A stretch of 64,000 bases of DNA from Rapana venosa (Eukaryota; Mollusca; Gastropoda; Neogastropoda; Muricidae): the NCBI GenBank assembly GCA_028751875.1, contig CM054155.1, forward strand, positions 53,729,244-53,793,243, given 5' to 3'. The position numbers and the translations under genes were made by a program. The notes under the pieces are model-generated. The model searched no databases and had not been told where the DNA came from. It saw only the letters and a list, made by a program, of their open reading frames with translations. Below, piece by piece: positions 11,831-24,054 of this stretch (its first letter is position 1; the number at the start of each line of letters is the position of its first letter).

Positions 11831-12129
11831 ATTTTGGGGGAAGGTTGTTTGTTTAGGGGAAGGGGTGTCAAGGGCGGGGAGGGAGATGAGAGTTTTTTCA
11901 TGTTTAATTGGTCCTCTTTATTCATTCCGTCGGTTAACTTTGTGGTCTTTCGTTGATTTCTTGATTTTTCAATAATTTAATGACAGTTTGAGTATACATT
12001 TCATTGCTATTTGACATTTTCTTGTTTATTAATTCATTGAGTTATTCATGTTTGTTTAACTTTTTCCCCCATGAGGCCTGGTGTAAAGAAGCCTCTGGCT
12101 TACCAATTACCCTCATTAAAATTTCGAGT

Positions 12130-12286
<157 letters not shown>

Positions 12287-12469
12287 TGCTTCTCTCGGCT
12301 GCAACTTTATGAAGTATCATTCAGTGCCCATGGTATTATTATTACTTCATGAAAAAAGGTTTGAGGTTGATGAGGTCCAACTTGGTCTGAACCCTTGAGA
12401 TAAGACTGCACTGTTCACTTCTACCATCACGCTTTCTGGCACCGTGCACATCTCTAAAGGTAACACTGG

Positions 12470-12815
12470 TATGTGGTGGCTGAAGCTTTGTGCCTAATGC
12501 TCGTCATTGGATAGCCTGGGTTTGAGCCCAGGTTTCAGCCACCACCCAGATGCCCGTCCAAGATGATTTTCCCCCTGGAGTTAGTGCTGACTCTACTTCC
12601 CCGAAAGTCCTTTGGATTAGACTATAAATTGATGCCCTACATGCGTATACACGCAGACATTGCACACACTTAAAAACCTGTGCCTGCCTCTGGAAAAAAA
12701 GGCCAGTTGTGCTTGGGGGAATGGAGGACAAAATTTATAAAATCTCATGCACACAGGGACTGGATGTAAAAGAAAACACACGAACATGTTTTCCATTATC
12801 CTGGAAATAAATGAA
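12470..12815 (+). mobile_element. tRNA-derived SINE (copy A)
   Basis: A tRNA-like head has a box A-like TGGCTGAAGCTTTG at 12477-12490 and a box B-like GGTTTGAGCCC at 12519-12529. A body follows with CCCCTGGAGTT, CGAAAGTCCTTTGGAT, then CACACAGGGACTGGAT, and it ends in AAATAAATGAATAG. The body aligns with copies at 15870-16085 and 21840-22215, which supports a dispersed family. The tRNA of origin cannot be named from these diverged heads. Confidence 0.7.
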
Positions 12816-13928
12816 TAGATACGTAGATAAAGTTTTAAAGGAGAATGATGTTGAAAATGTAAACAGTTTTATTTTATTTTCTATTTTCCCATTTAGTATT
12901 TATGCATACTTTTGGTCAGATTTTCAGGGCTCTCAACATAAAATCACTTCCTTTCCTACTTGCAACGTGAAGAATATGTTTGTTACCTTTTAACTCTACA
13001 TTCATATAATTCTAACAGTATGTCCCCCACCCCGAGAAAATAAAACAAATTAAAAAAAACCAAATTAACAGAAGTTGTTGGTTTATTCTTGTATTTTTCC
13101 CAGTTTTCTTCTTTTTTCTTGTTTTATTAACACCGTTCTTTGGAAAACCTCTACATAATCTAGAAAGTATCTCCACGTTTAGTTAATCCGGGATATTAAA
13201 GATTTTGGCAGACATTACGAGTGTTTAGATGAAATACAGCCTTAAAGAGCTTAACAATAGAAGAACCTAAGTCCTTGAAGTTAGTTACAGAATCAGAAAA
13301 GGCGGACTAGTTTCTAGGCTACCTGGCTAGAATAGATCCTCCCTGTGCCTCTAAAGTTGCTGTACAAAATGCTTTCTCCTGAAAGCTCAGAAATAACCTG
13401 AGTTAATACGTTTCCTTGAGTCTTCATTCAAGAGGGAGATTTACACTGGCCTCCAATTATAGGAATGGCATCAAAACTTGTCAGGGGTTGTCCAGCAAGT
13501 GTCAGGTTCCATTTTGGACACGGGCAGAAAAGGTGATCTCCCTCGTTGACCTTTAACATAGGAACTACGCGGAGTTTAAGGGTCACCACTACCCATGACC
13601 CCAACTGCACTCAAAGATAACTCTGGTAATGACACAGCCTGCACAAATCATGGTCACCCAATTTCAACTCGTGCCGAAAAGGACACTGTGGCATATTTGA
13701 CCACTAGCCGGTACATGGCCGGAGAACTTGAGAGCGCAACACAATTATGGAGGAAAGCTATTCTCTACAATGTAGTGGTCTGGGTCTCACCCCTAAGACA
13801 CCTCCAGAACACCAGGCAAACTTGGCCAGGCATGTGAGAGAGCATTCAGCCCTCGCCCAGTCATCAAAACTATGGGATGTTTGCTTTCTAGACATGTGTA
13901 TTACCACTTCAGTATCCATGCTCTGCTT
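12816..13928. other. no gene recognised (shared flank)
   Basis: Unique-looking sequence present in both copies of the duplicated segment. Short open frames (13428-13610 minus, 13595-13837 plus) are identical in the two copies, as expected from recent identity rather than from coding constraint. Confidence 0.5.
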
Positions 13929-14428
13929 NNNNNNNNNNNNNNNNNNNNNNNNNNNNNNNNNNNNNNNNNNNNNNNNNNNNNNNNNNNNNNNNNNNNNNNN
14001 NNNNNNNNNNNNNNNNNNNNNNNNNNNNNNNNNNNNNNNNNNNNNNNNNNNNNNNNNNNNNNNNNNNNNNNNNNNNNNNNNNNNNNNNNNNNNNNNNNNN
14101 NNNNNNNNNNNNNNNNNNNNNNNNNNNNNNNNNNNNNNNNNNNNNNNNNNNNNNNNNNNNNNNNNNNNNNNNNNNNNNNNNNNNNNNNNNNNNNNNNNNN
14201 NNNNNNNNNNNNNNNNNNNNNNNNNNNNNNNNNNNNNNNNNNNNNNNNNNNNNNNNNNNNNNNNNNNNNNNNNNNNNNNNNNNNNNNNNNNNNNNNNNNN
14301 NNNNNNNNNNNNNNNNNNNNNNNNNNNNNNNNNNNNNNNNNNNNNNNNNNNNNNNNNNNNNNNNNNNNNNNNNNNNNNNNNNNNNNNNNNNNNNNNNNNN
14401 NNNNNNNNNNNNNNNNNNNNNNNNNNNN
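13929..14428. other. Assembly gap, 500 N
   Basis: Exactly 500 unknown bases, the same length as the other two gaps, so this is a fixed-size scaffolding gap and not a measured distance. Any open frame across it is an artefact. Confidence 0.99.
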
Positions 14429-15228
14429 CTTTTTGGTATTGATAAAAACTGCAACCTGTATTGTAACTCCATCAAAATGTATCATCCAGTACATCACTAA
14501 GATGTTTCACCATATGTACCTTATGGCCTTTAATGGAGCCTGACCCCATCTATTTCTTAAGAAAAGGTCCGTCCACCCAGCATTTTTTGGTAACGGGAAT
14601 AAAGCAATTTTGTCCCACTTTCAAGAGAACGATAAAGTTTGGGATGTTAATCAAAACAAACCACATTTCTAAAAAACAAGTTTTATGCTTTTTTAAATTT
14701 GTGGTAGGTAGGGAAAAAATTTTAAATTTTTCTTGAATGAAAATCGACCCCTTTTATAAAAATTTTGGGTTTTTCCCTTTTTTTCCTCCAAAAGCTCAGA
14801 GATAAATCTAGTTGGGCTGCAAGCTCCCTTTAGAAAATCCTTCGGAAAAATTTTTGCGTTTACCATACGTCCAAACACCTTTTCATACAATGAATGGATA
14901 TGCCACCAAATAAATTAATTTTTAATCTTTTGTGTTTTTTTTTCAGTCTTTATAGATTTTTTGTACGATATTTAATATGAAAATTAAAAACTGAAATCTT
15001 CAGTTCTACAGAAAGGAAATTTGCACGCCTAGGGTTTTATGTACTGACTATTTTTTTGTGTGGCCCATTTCATGCAGGTCGGAGCACCATCTTTTGGGGT
15101 CTTTTTTTTCCCCCCTCTTTTTTTTCTTTTTTTTGTTTTTTTTAAGGAGTGCTTCACACGCCCTCTTCATTGCCCAAAAAAACAACCAAAAATAAAAAAC
15201 AAAAAACAAAAACCCCTAGCCCCCAAAT

Positions 15229-15259
<31 letters not shown>

Positions 15260-15869
15260 GGGAGGGGGTGTTTTTTTTTTTTTTTTTTTTAAAACAAAAA
15301 CAACTTTCTTCTTATCTTACCTTTTTCTGGAGCAATGATGCCCCAGTGTGAACTGCTCCTGTGTTCTTTTGATATTCACTGCGGGGACAATCGCCTGGGT
15401 TTATATTGCTCTTGTGTGCTGTTTGTGCTTTTCTAAAGATGTGGAGGAGTAATTTAAAACTGTCTGGGTTTGGTTTTTGCTCTAGTGTATTGTGGTAATG
15501 TTTTTTTTCTTTTCTTTCATCCATTTTCACATTCATTATAATTCTTGCCATCCCCCTTCCCCGTTTTCCCCTAAAAAAAGGGAGTTAAATCTTTTACATT
15601 TTTCCCTTTAAACCCTTTTTTTTAAATTTTTTTTTTCTTTTCATCCTCATACCTTTATCATTACATTACATCATAACATCACTCATCATCATATCTCATC
15701 ACATCTAATATCACTTTGGGAAAAGATATTTACTTCAAAGAAAGAATACCACAAGCATGACGCACCACGCATACATCGCTCACGCTCGCGCGCAACAACA
15801 CACACACACAACACAACACACCACACACACACACACACCACACAACCCCAAAACACACCAAAAGCACAC
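14429..15869. other. Homopolymer-rich, low-quality sequence; no gene
   Basis: T, A, G and C runs are greatly over-represented. The block at about 15224-15292 is T, then about 34 G, then T, and a CA repeat lies at about 15795-15850. Nothing coding is recognisable. Part of it could be the 3' untranslated region of the Tx1/L1-like element that lies upstream in minus-strand sense, but I cannot show this. Confidence 0.5.
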
Positions 15870-16085
15870 ACGCCCCGCGCGCTCGCGGACGGGGTAACCT
15901 GGGGGGCCACAACATGCGCTGCAACCCCACGATCCGGGCCCAAATCCTCCCCAAGAAAAACCTCTCCCCCGGAGACAACATAAAAGCCAGACTCCGCCCC
16001 CCCAAAAACCCCCCGGAAAGCCCACAACCAGGACCCGGCGCATCGCACGCAGAACTTTTTTTCATCATTTCCACATTTTTTTTTT
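15870..16085 (+). mobile_element. SINE fragment (noisy)
   Basis: Contains, in order, a GGGGTAACC-like box A region, CCCCCGGAGACAACATAAA, a CCCCGGAAAG segment, AGGACCCGGCGCATCG and CGCACGCAGAAC. The last parts match ACGCACGCAGAACATC and the preceding CCGGAGTTTAAAAT order in the SINE at 21840-22215. The tail is lost in T-rich sequence. Confidence 0.55.
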
Positions 16086-16299
16086 AATCAATCATTCACA
16101 TGCAAATTTTTTTTTTTCTGATACATTTTTTTTAGTCACTACTCTTTCTTTTTTGAACAATTAAAAAATTTTAAATACATAACGGAAAAAATGTTACAAA
16201 TTTTTACAAATTTTTACCTTTTTGACATATTTTTTATAGTCACGGAAAATTTAAGTTGAAGTAATTTTTCCCTGTGTTCTTGTTCAAAACCCACCTGGT

Positions 16300-19200
16300 T
16301 TTAGGAGTTTGGTTTTTTTTGACTTACTAATGACATTTTTCCCAGCAAGAAATTTGTTGATCCAACGTTTTTTTCAAAATTTCCCTTTTGGATTTAGCCA
16401 AACAAAATGTCAGGACGACAGTGAAAGTTTTTACCGTTACAGAAAAGAGTGTTGTCAATTAGCCCAAAAAACTTTTTTTTTTGGGAAATTCATAAAAGAA
16501 ATAAAATTGAAACAATTAGTCGAGCAGTAGTCACAAAACACAGAATCAAATATACCCTTTTTTACAAAAAATTAGTTGGAACGGTTTGTGCAGTATTTTC
16601 CATTGAGCTCTCTTAGTCTTACTTTTTTTGTAGCCAATTTTGGCATAAGCATCATTTTTTGAAAGCGTAAGTCAATTTTTTCTGTCCCCAGAAGTCAACT
16701 GCATAGGTGAAAAGTTCGGTAACTTTTTTTGCCATTAATGTACTTAATTTTGCTTTGGTTTGCAATAAATTTTTCCCTGCCCTATATCTTTATTCTTTTG
16801 TTCGAAAAGACTACGTGCCTTTGTAATTGAAACAATCCATGGTCTGGAAATTTGCTTTTATAGGCAAAATTTGAAAATGTTATTGCCTTGTTTTGGGTTT
16901 AATACTTCAGTTACTTCTTTAGGACAGCACACGTTTTTCCCCTGTGGATTACTAATTCTTTAACACGTACAAATCCCTTTTCTTTTTTTTTGAAAGTTTA
17001 TTCAGTTTATACTTGTAAGCGTTATTAAAGAGATTATGCTGCCCAAATTTGTTCTGTAATATTTTCCAAATTACTTTTATTTTTTATTTAAAAAGTTGCT
17101 AGCATTTTTCCAAACCTTTTTTTAACTACTGAGAGCCCTTTGCATTTTCATAACTAAGAAATTTAAATTTCGAACGCGTGGTGCCCGGGGGCAATTTTTT
17201 TTAAAATGCCAAAGGGGGATGACACGCCAGTCCGTGCCTCTATTGTACATCTCCCTATCCACTGCAAATTAAATACCCTGCTTTTTGGACCAATTACCTT
17301 TCAACCCCGACTTTTATCTGTTTTCATTATTTTCCTTTTGCTTTTTCGAACGCTCGCATTACATATTTCCTTTGCCAAAAAAATTTGTATAAGATGTTTT
17401 TGATTTTATGAATGGTTTTGGAAAAACTGACGCATAACGTTTTGGAACGACTAATCAGAAAAGTTTTTTTAACTATGATTTTCCCCTGTATACTTAATTC
17501 CCTTTTCCCACCATTCTTTAATATGGTGAGAATTTCGTTACTCTTTTTTCCCATTTGTTTTTCCCTTTTCTTTAGCCATTTTTTCCAGGTGCAAAACTAT
17601 TTCCGGGTTTTTTAATTTATAAACAATATCAAACGGCAGATCTTGTCAAAAAACAACCTCTTCTCTTACTAAAATTTTTTTTATTCATTTTTAAACTGTA
17701 ATCAGGAAGCATGCAAACGTTTTTATTATTTCAGTTCCCACAGTTTTTCATTTCATTTTTCGGAAAAAAGTTGTGTATAAGCTAACGCAATTCAAATTTT
17801 GTTTTTTTTCCTCACCCCGGGTAACGGGGATTCCTTTTTCCCGGAGTTTCTTATTTTAATAGCTAAAATTCACAGCAAAAAAGAACGTAGGGGGGGGAAA
17901 AGGACAGCCTTGCCTAATTCCACAATTAATTTTGAAGCTTTCTATACCCACCCCCCAAATTAATGTGACAAAAAGCCTTTTTTCTTAATATCTTTCCCCC
18001 TCTTTAAAAAACGGTCCAAAGCCAAATATATAAAATGTATGAAGCAAGTAGATTTCGATATAGAATAAAAAAGCTTTGAGTAGTCTAAAGCCAGTAGAAA
18101 CCTTTTTCCCCCCGTTTCAGATATTTTGATAGTGCATCAATGTCCGGATTACTGTCGCAATGTTTCTCCTTTTGAGTAGCCTACTGGTTTTCACTTACTA
18201 ATTTTGGAATACTTGACCTAATCGGGCCCAAAATTTTCGCTAAAATTTTATAGTAGTATTTGTTAGAGTAACAGGCCTCCTTTTTGATGGTTTCTGTCTA
18301 AGTCTTTCCCTTTATGGATCAAAGATAATTATTATCCCTTGGATTGCGTGAAAACCACTCGCCTTTTTCTCAAAAGTTCGTTAAAGGAAGCAGTTAGTAT
18401 TTCATTTAATTTTGACAAAAAACTTTAAAAATTTCATAGTAATTCATCCATCCCTTTGGACTAACCGTTTTCACTGCTAAAGCAGTTGAGGGCCTCACTA
18501 TTGACACAAGTCCTTCACATAGTTTTGCATCTGTGTCTTTTTGACGGGGATAATTGGTACCATTAAAAAGAAACAGTTGCCTTTTTAAAAACTTTTTCAC
18601 ATACAGTTTTCTGATCAAAAATTTTTTTAAAAAGGGACACTTGGGCAACATTATACTGTGGGACTATTATCGTTTTCCCCTGGTCTGTGATTAGACGGGC
18701 ATTACTTTTTTTTTCTTTCTTACTTTCTCCAACGACAAAAATTTTTGGGTTTTTTCCCCATTTTAAATCCACTTAACGCGCTCAAACCTGGGCCCTTTGT
18801 TTCGCATTTCTAAGATTTTATGTTGTGTTTTCTTGTTGAAATTCCCGCTGGAATTTAAACATTCTGGGGTTTTTTTTATAATTTTGGTTTCTATGTTTTT
18901 TAAAATTTTTGTTTTTGGGGTTTTTTCATTTCTTCTAGACAGGCAAGACAGACCAAAAATTTTTACAAAATTTCTTTTTTTCGCTTTTAATACTTCCCAT
19001 TGTTTAGAGAGCTTAACGCATTTTTATTTTGCAATTTCCTTCTAGAAAATCATTTATAGCTTTAACAAAGTGTTTATTTCTTTGCAAGCTGTTATCAAAT
19101 TTCCGTATCCGTACCGTTCCCGGGGAAGTCCTTTCACAGGGTGGGAAAAATCTCCCGCATCTGGCATGAAGCTCCTGCGTACAGAGGGGAAACCTGACTT

Positions 19201-19720
19201 CAACCTGTTTAGTGATTTCCCGATTTAAAAATCAAAGGTTATTATCCAACGCACAATTAAAGTCACCACAAAAAAACAGGTTTTTTCGTTCGGTCCCAAG
19301 TTTTTCCCGTGCAGTGCGCGGGGAAAATTTTTTTTTTTTTCTACGTGTCATTAGGGTTAGATTTAACTACGTTTAAAGGAACCCTTTTTATTTTACTTGA
19401 CTATAGCATACGTTCTTCATTTTTTCTTGTTCAACTTTATCCCCAAAGTGTCTAGAAATCAAAATAACTTGGGCCCTTTCTGTATGATTTTCCCCCTTGC
19501 TAATTCTACCCCCAGTCTTTCTCCCCCAAATTGGTTTATCTTTTTGAAAATATCTTTGCAAACAAACGATATCAAAGTTTTGCATTTGAAATACCTGAAA
19601 AAGTTTTTGCGCTTCCCTTTATTTTTTAAGCCCCCACATTCAGGGAAAATCGAGTCATCCATCTTTTTAAATAATGTGTCTAAGTTTACCCAAAATACCA
19701 TCAAAAATTACAAACACCCA
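16300..19720 (-). mobile_element. Tx1/L1-like retrotransposon ORF2 (noisy)
   Basis: On the minus strand, fragments in several frames give an L1/Tx1-type ORF2 in order. Endonuclease start: NKGKRK and FFRYFKCK then FDIVCLQ near 19560-19650, followed by QVILISRHFGDKVE near 19440-19480. Linker and early RT: KLCEGLVSI near 18500 and an EFYKVF-like YYEIFKVF near 18430. RT: GIRQGCPF at about 17895-17925. Post-RT region: RELSIQGKIIVKKTFLIS near 17450-17500 and IKNILYKFFWQRK near 17370-17405. The last is a hallmark of L1/Tx1-type proteins. Frameshifts fall mostly in T and A runs, so I cannot say whether the real copy is intact. The length of about 3.4 kb is close to that expected for a full ORF2. Confidence 0.75.
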
Positions 19721-19739
19721 GCACCTGAATCAAATCCAG

Positions 19740-20500
19740 GAAGTTGATTTGAAAAAAGAAAAAGAAGGCAGAAGGGGAAGAAAAAAAGGGAATGAAAAAA
19801 GGGAATCAGCACAAGCGTCCAAAGAAAAGGATTATGGATGGGGGGAAAGGGGGGAGGAAGAAAAAGGTTTCATATATCGTTATCATGTTCATTCTCTGAG
19901 ACATACTGACTTCCACCCCCTCCCCCCCCCAATCCCTGGGTCACGTCGTGGCAGTTTCCCTGCGCCCCTGGTGGGCTCTCCTGCTCCCCAGAACGACGTC
20001 TTTTAGGGGGCTCGGCGACGACGTTGATGGCGTCACGGAGGGCTAAAAATGGATGCAGGGTGGTTTGTTTCTGGGGAAACCCCCTTCCCTTGCAGTAGCA
20101 GGGCCCACCCCCTTCTATCCCGCAGAAGCGTTTGGGCGCTGGCTTTTCCTTTTTCCCTTTTCTGCTGATCTCTCCCCGCCCCCTGTCCCCCTTTGCGGAG
20201 TACCAGAGGGTCGTTCCCCTTTTGGGCTCGCTCCCTAGCGTGTGGCCGACACCTCTCCAATTCCCACCTGCATTCCAGACTGGCCCCTAGCTGTCAACAA
20301 TGGGTCAGGCATGGGTTTACAGCAGGCATCTCCTTTTTATGCCCTGGCTGTTTACAGCCCGACAGACCTCCTGGTTACACCACTGAACATGAATTTGGGG
20401 TGAAGTCATTTTTAACAGATCACGATTTCGAACATCCTTTTTCTTTTGTGGTAAATGGTGGCAGTGAAGGGGCCAAATTTTAGAGTCTTTTTAAAAGGGA
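19740..20500 (-). pseudogene. possible ORF1 of the Tx1/L1-like element
   Basis: This region lies just 5' of the ORF2 start on the minus strand, where a nucleic-acid-binding ORF1 would be expected. Near 20330-20370 one frame gives GCKQPGHKKEMPAVNPC, which resembles a zinc-knuckle core (Cys, Gly-His, Cys) with irregular spacing. Upstream and downstream are basic stretches without a domain I can name. The call rests mainly on position. Confidence 0.25.
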
Positions 20501-21205
20501 CTGTGGGAATGTAATAAAAAAAAAAATTTCTTCCCTTTCGAATCTGGTCAGTTTATTATCAGCTTTCTATAGCGTCCTGTTTAATGTCTGATCGAACTCG
20601 CATCCCACTTTTGCGAGGGAAAGTTCAATTTCAATCTTGGCACAGCATAGGGATTTACCACCCAAACTTTGGAGCCGTTTTTTTCCCCCCCCGACCCCAC
20701 GCAAAAAAAGGGGTTTTGCAGTGAGTTTTTCAGAACAGATTACGTAAGTCTACCTTTTATCAGCGGCCATTCTTGCCTGCTTGGGGTCGGGTAAAAGGCC
20801 CAGGCTTCGGGTATTCTTGCACCGACCCGGTGCCTTTTTTCGGCTGTCCGTCCGCAGCCAAACAAGCTCCAGACCTTACGGGTTATCTTGAGAATTGGGA
20901 AAGTCTCGAAATTTCAAAAATCGGCGGGAAAAACGACATAATTCGATTGATAAAGAAAAAAAAAGAAATGAAAGAAATAGAAAACTGCGCACAAGGCGAA
21001 ATACAAAGCAAAATACAAAGTCGCGGGTAGCCAGCAAAAAAAAAGTGGGCCCAAAAAAAACCCAGGTCCAAAAAAATTCAGTCGATTTTAACTCTGAACT
21101 GAAACAGCTTGAGTGTTGAAGCGCGACAGAACGGACCGACGCCACGACATCCTCACCGAATCTTATTCTAACTAAACTAAATAAACAGTTTCTTTGAATT
21201 TTGGC
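20501..21205. other. no gene recognised
   Basis: Low-quality sequence with long A and T runs. Open frames are rich in Lys or Phe from these runs. Confidence 0.4.
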
Positions 21206-21262
21206 TTATAATATATAATATATATATATAATATATTATATATTATAATAATATATAAATAA
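21206..21262. repeat. AT microsatellite
   Basis: Imperfect (AT)n of about 55 bp. Confidence 0.9.
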
Positions 21263-21764
21263 AATGGCATATTTTATCGTAGGGTCTTTCACGCATTTCT
21301 CAAAGCCCATTTTGTTTAAACACACAAAGAAATGGGAAAGGGGTCCATTTCCTATGTGGGGGTGGGGGGGCAGGGCACAAAGACCTCAACTTCTCTAGGG
21401 CTAGCAAAATTGAGGTCGGCACTTGACTCCTCTCCCTCGTGCTTTTTCCTCCCGACCCAAAAGGGGAGGGACCCTTTTCTGCTGGGTGAACTGGGGACTT
21501 TACTTAAACCAAGGTACAAAACGTCACCCATCCACTTGGAACCCCTGCCAAAGCTGAATAACCCTTTGCTTGAGGAAATCGATGCTCCGACCCCTGAGCT
21601 ATCTGGTTGGAAAAAAAGCTTACTTTATCTTTTTTCCCCAATAACTGTCACTGTACCTAGTTTTTTTAACAATGTTGGACAAGCTGCTATGGGGATTGCA
21701 ATTTATGACAGTCATCACCCAAACCCAATACATCTTTTTGGGTTAGTTTTTTGATATAACATTA

Positions 21765-21767
<3 letters not shown>
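21263..21767. other. no gene recognised
   Basis: A 140-codon open frame at 21332-21754 has no recognisable domain. Its codons are rich in Pro, Ser and Leu. I do not call it a gene, but I cannot exclude a retroelement fragment. Confidence 0.35.

Positions 21768-21804
<37 letters not shown>
21768..21804. repeat. GT microsatellite
   Basis: (GT)n of about 36 bp directly upstream of a SINE. Confidence 0.9.
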
Positions 21805-21808
<4 letters not shown>

Positions 21809-21839
21809 TTGTGGTGTGTGGGGTTGTGGAAAAAGCGCG

Positions 21840-22168
21840 TGCAAGTTTTACGGGATAGCCCAGTGGTTTGAAAATTGCACCGCAATCTGACAACCCGGGG
21901 TTCGATTCCCCTTTAAAGGGGGTATTTTTCCCGGAGTTTAAAATCAGTGCAGACCCATCACCCAAAGTCCTTCGGATGAACATAAACCCAGGCCCCGATG
22001 CGAACGCACGCAGAACATCTTTCGCGCCGTTTTAAAACTGTTTCCCCCTTTTGTAAAGTAGGCCATTGTGGCCGGTTTGGGAACAGATGACAGAATTTAC
22101 AAAAAGCATACACACGGGGACTGGATTAAAAAAGCACATAAGTGGGTTATTCCATTTCCTCGATATAA

Positions 22169-22202
<34 letters not shown>

Positions 22203-22215
22203 AAAAAAAATAAAT
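21840..22215 (+). mobile_element. tRNA-derived SINE
   Basis: The head has a box A-like TAGCCCAGTGG (21855-21865) and a near-consensus box B GGTTCGATTCC (21899-21909). The body carries CCCGGAGTTTAAAATC, GTGCAGACCC, CCCAAAGTCCTTCGGATGAA, ACGCACGCAGAAC and CACGGGGACTGGATT. The 3' end is A-rich with AATAAATAAAT units. The same body elements occur at 12470-12815, 32950-33297 and 15870-16085. This is the best copy in the window for the tRNA-like head. Confidence 0.8.
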
Positions 22216-22459
22216 ACTTGTGCTTGCAGGAAAGAGTTTGGACATTCCTGAGGCTCTTAACTATAAAGTGTTTTTCGCGTTTTTCCAAAGTTGGTCAGGT
22301 TTCTGCGTTTTTGTGTTGTGTGCAGGCATGGATACAATTCTCCCGACCAAGTGGGACGTGACCGTTGACGGAATTTTTACCTACACTTTCCCAAACAGCC
22401 CCGCCCAGAAAATTTAAGAGTCCCTCGAAGCAAGCGTTTTTTCAACCAAAACTAGCATA

Positions 22460-22660
22460 AAAGCTCCATCCACCATTCACCCATCTAGCCCGCCAGCCTC
22501 ATCCACCATCATCCACCACCCGCCCCCTTCACCATTCCCCCCCTCCCCTCACCCCCAATCATCCAGCCCGTCGCCGGCCCCCCACCACAATCCACCCATC
22601 CATTTACCCATTAGCCCTTCCCCAAACCACCAACATCCACCCCAAGAGGACGGTCTTCTG
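22460..22660. repeat. CCA/CATCC-rich low-complexity sequence
   Basis: C-rich sequence of irregular CCATCCACC and CCACC motifs. The flanking 22216-22459 and 22661-22960 hold no recognisable gene. Confidence 0.75.
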
Positions 22661-22959
22661 AACGCCTACAATGGGAATTGCACGTTTTTTTCAAGTCATT
22701 TTCATTATTTTTTTTATGTTAAACTAGGTTTTTGGTTTTGGAGGTGAGTTTTTAAATTTGGGTTATTCTGAATTATTTTAGGAAAAAAGTTACGCGAGAT
22801 TTTTTATGGAACCCGGTGATCCGCTTTGATCGGCTGTTTTTTAGGAAGGACGTGGCCATTTGACAGCTTACGTCTTTTTTCCTAAGTTGTGTCAGCTTAC
22901 TCGTCCTATACAAGCGTTTTTTAAAAAACGGGTCCAAATCCCAAAGGGAAGCGGCGGGC

Positions 22960-23915
22960 CTGCGCCCCCTACGTCCCACCATCAAGGGATATGCGTTTTC
23001 CGACACTTGACTTGAAGGGGCGGTGTAATGGCCGAACTTTGTGCTTTTTTTTGTCTTGAAACTGATTCTGCGTTCTGGAGGGAAAAGCTTCCTGGTATGT
23101 GCGGATTTGCTCTCAGCTCTGGAGGCTATCACTTGTAGGAACATCAATCATCCTAAACTTAAGGAGTTCTATGAACTGTACACTTCCTGAAGATGGGATG
23201 TCTGTGATATTGGTTTGGTATGAATCCCGGGGCATGTGGGCATTCGGGGCAACAGAGGGTTGACCAACTCGCATTGGGGGCCACAGAGGAGGACATTTCC
23301 AGGTCGACCGTACCATACACGGATTTGAAATTAAAAGCGAACAGTACTCCCCGTCCCTCCGGCAAAAGGAATGGAATGCTCAGATGGACAACAAACTTTT
23401 CCAGATTCGCCCTAACCCTAAGGTGTATGACTTGTGATGTGCGGGTAACCATTAAGAATCTGCTTCTGGAGTGTTGAGGTGTCCAAGATATTAGGCATAA
23501 ACATTTTACTGCAGACTTTCTGAAGATCCTTTTTTTAATGTTCCATCGGACATCACTTTTAACTTTCTGACAGAATTTAGCCTTTTCCGTTTGCTTTGAG
23601 TGAAAGTGTTACAGCCGGTCACTAAGAACAAGATCGTTTAAGGAATCTGGTTTGGGATTTATCTCATTTTATGTGTGGTTGATGTGCTTTTTCCCACAAT
23701 GTCGTGCCCGTCCTGGGTTGACTCTTATGGTTGGCCAGGGTGTTGATACAAGGAATGACAGTAGAGTTGGTTTTATGCCCTGTTTTAATCTGTAACAATT
23801 TGCATGGTTTTAATTTGAGATTTCATAGTTGATAAGGTGACAGCCCTGATATGGCCTCTGTGGTTGGCGGGTCTATAAACAACAGGATTGGATTGGGTTG
23901 GATTGGAGGTGAGAT
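22960..23915 (+). pseudogene. RNase H domain and 3' tail of an I/Jockey-like retrotransposon
   Basis: Plus-strand reading gives GGKSFLVCADLLSALEAI (23080-23130), NINHPKLKEFYELYTS (23141-23190), IPGHVGIRGN (23224-23253) and, after a frameshift, RVDQLALGATEEDI (23258-23300). The order is that of the RNase H domain at the C terminus of I/Jockey-type ORF2 proteins, with the Asp-containing strand and the GH.G..GNE.VD box. A 3' untranslated tail continues to a GATTGGATTG repeat at about 23890-23912. The same tail recurs on the minus strand at 46905-47040. No RT domain is readable upstream, so the copy is truncated or the upstream part is too noisy. Confidence 0.65.
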
Positions 23916-24054
23916 GTAGAAGCAGAGCCATGTGAGTCAGTATTTAGCATGTGTCCACTAGGCTTACCAGAGGGAGGGTATGTTCATCAGGATTATCTCA
24001 AATCATCGGGAAGGGTGCATAATTTCTCTTCCCCTCAAAAGATTAAAAATAATC

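Noticed and set aside
13747..14543. Long frames crossing 13929-14428
   Set aside because: They consist mainly of unknown residues from the N gap; the same applies to frames across 29636-30135 and 48768-49267.
22773..23147. A 124-codon basic minus-strand frame
   Set aside because: It lies opposite the plus-strand RNase H fragment, which has clear motifs, so I treat it as a shadow.
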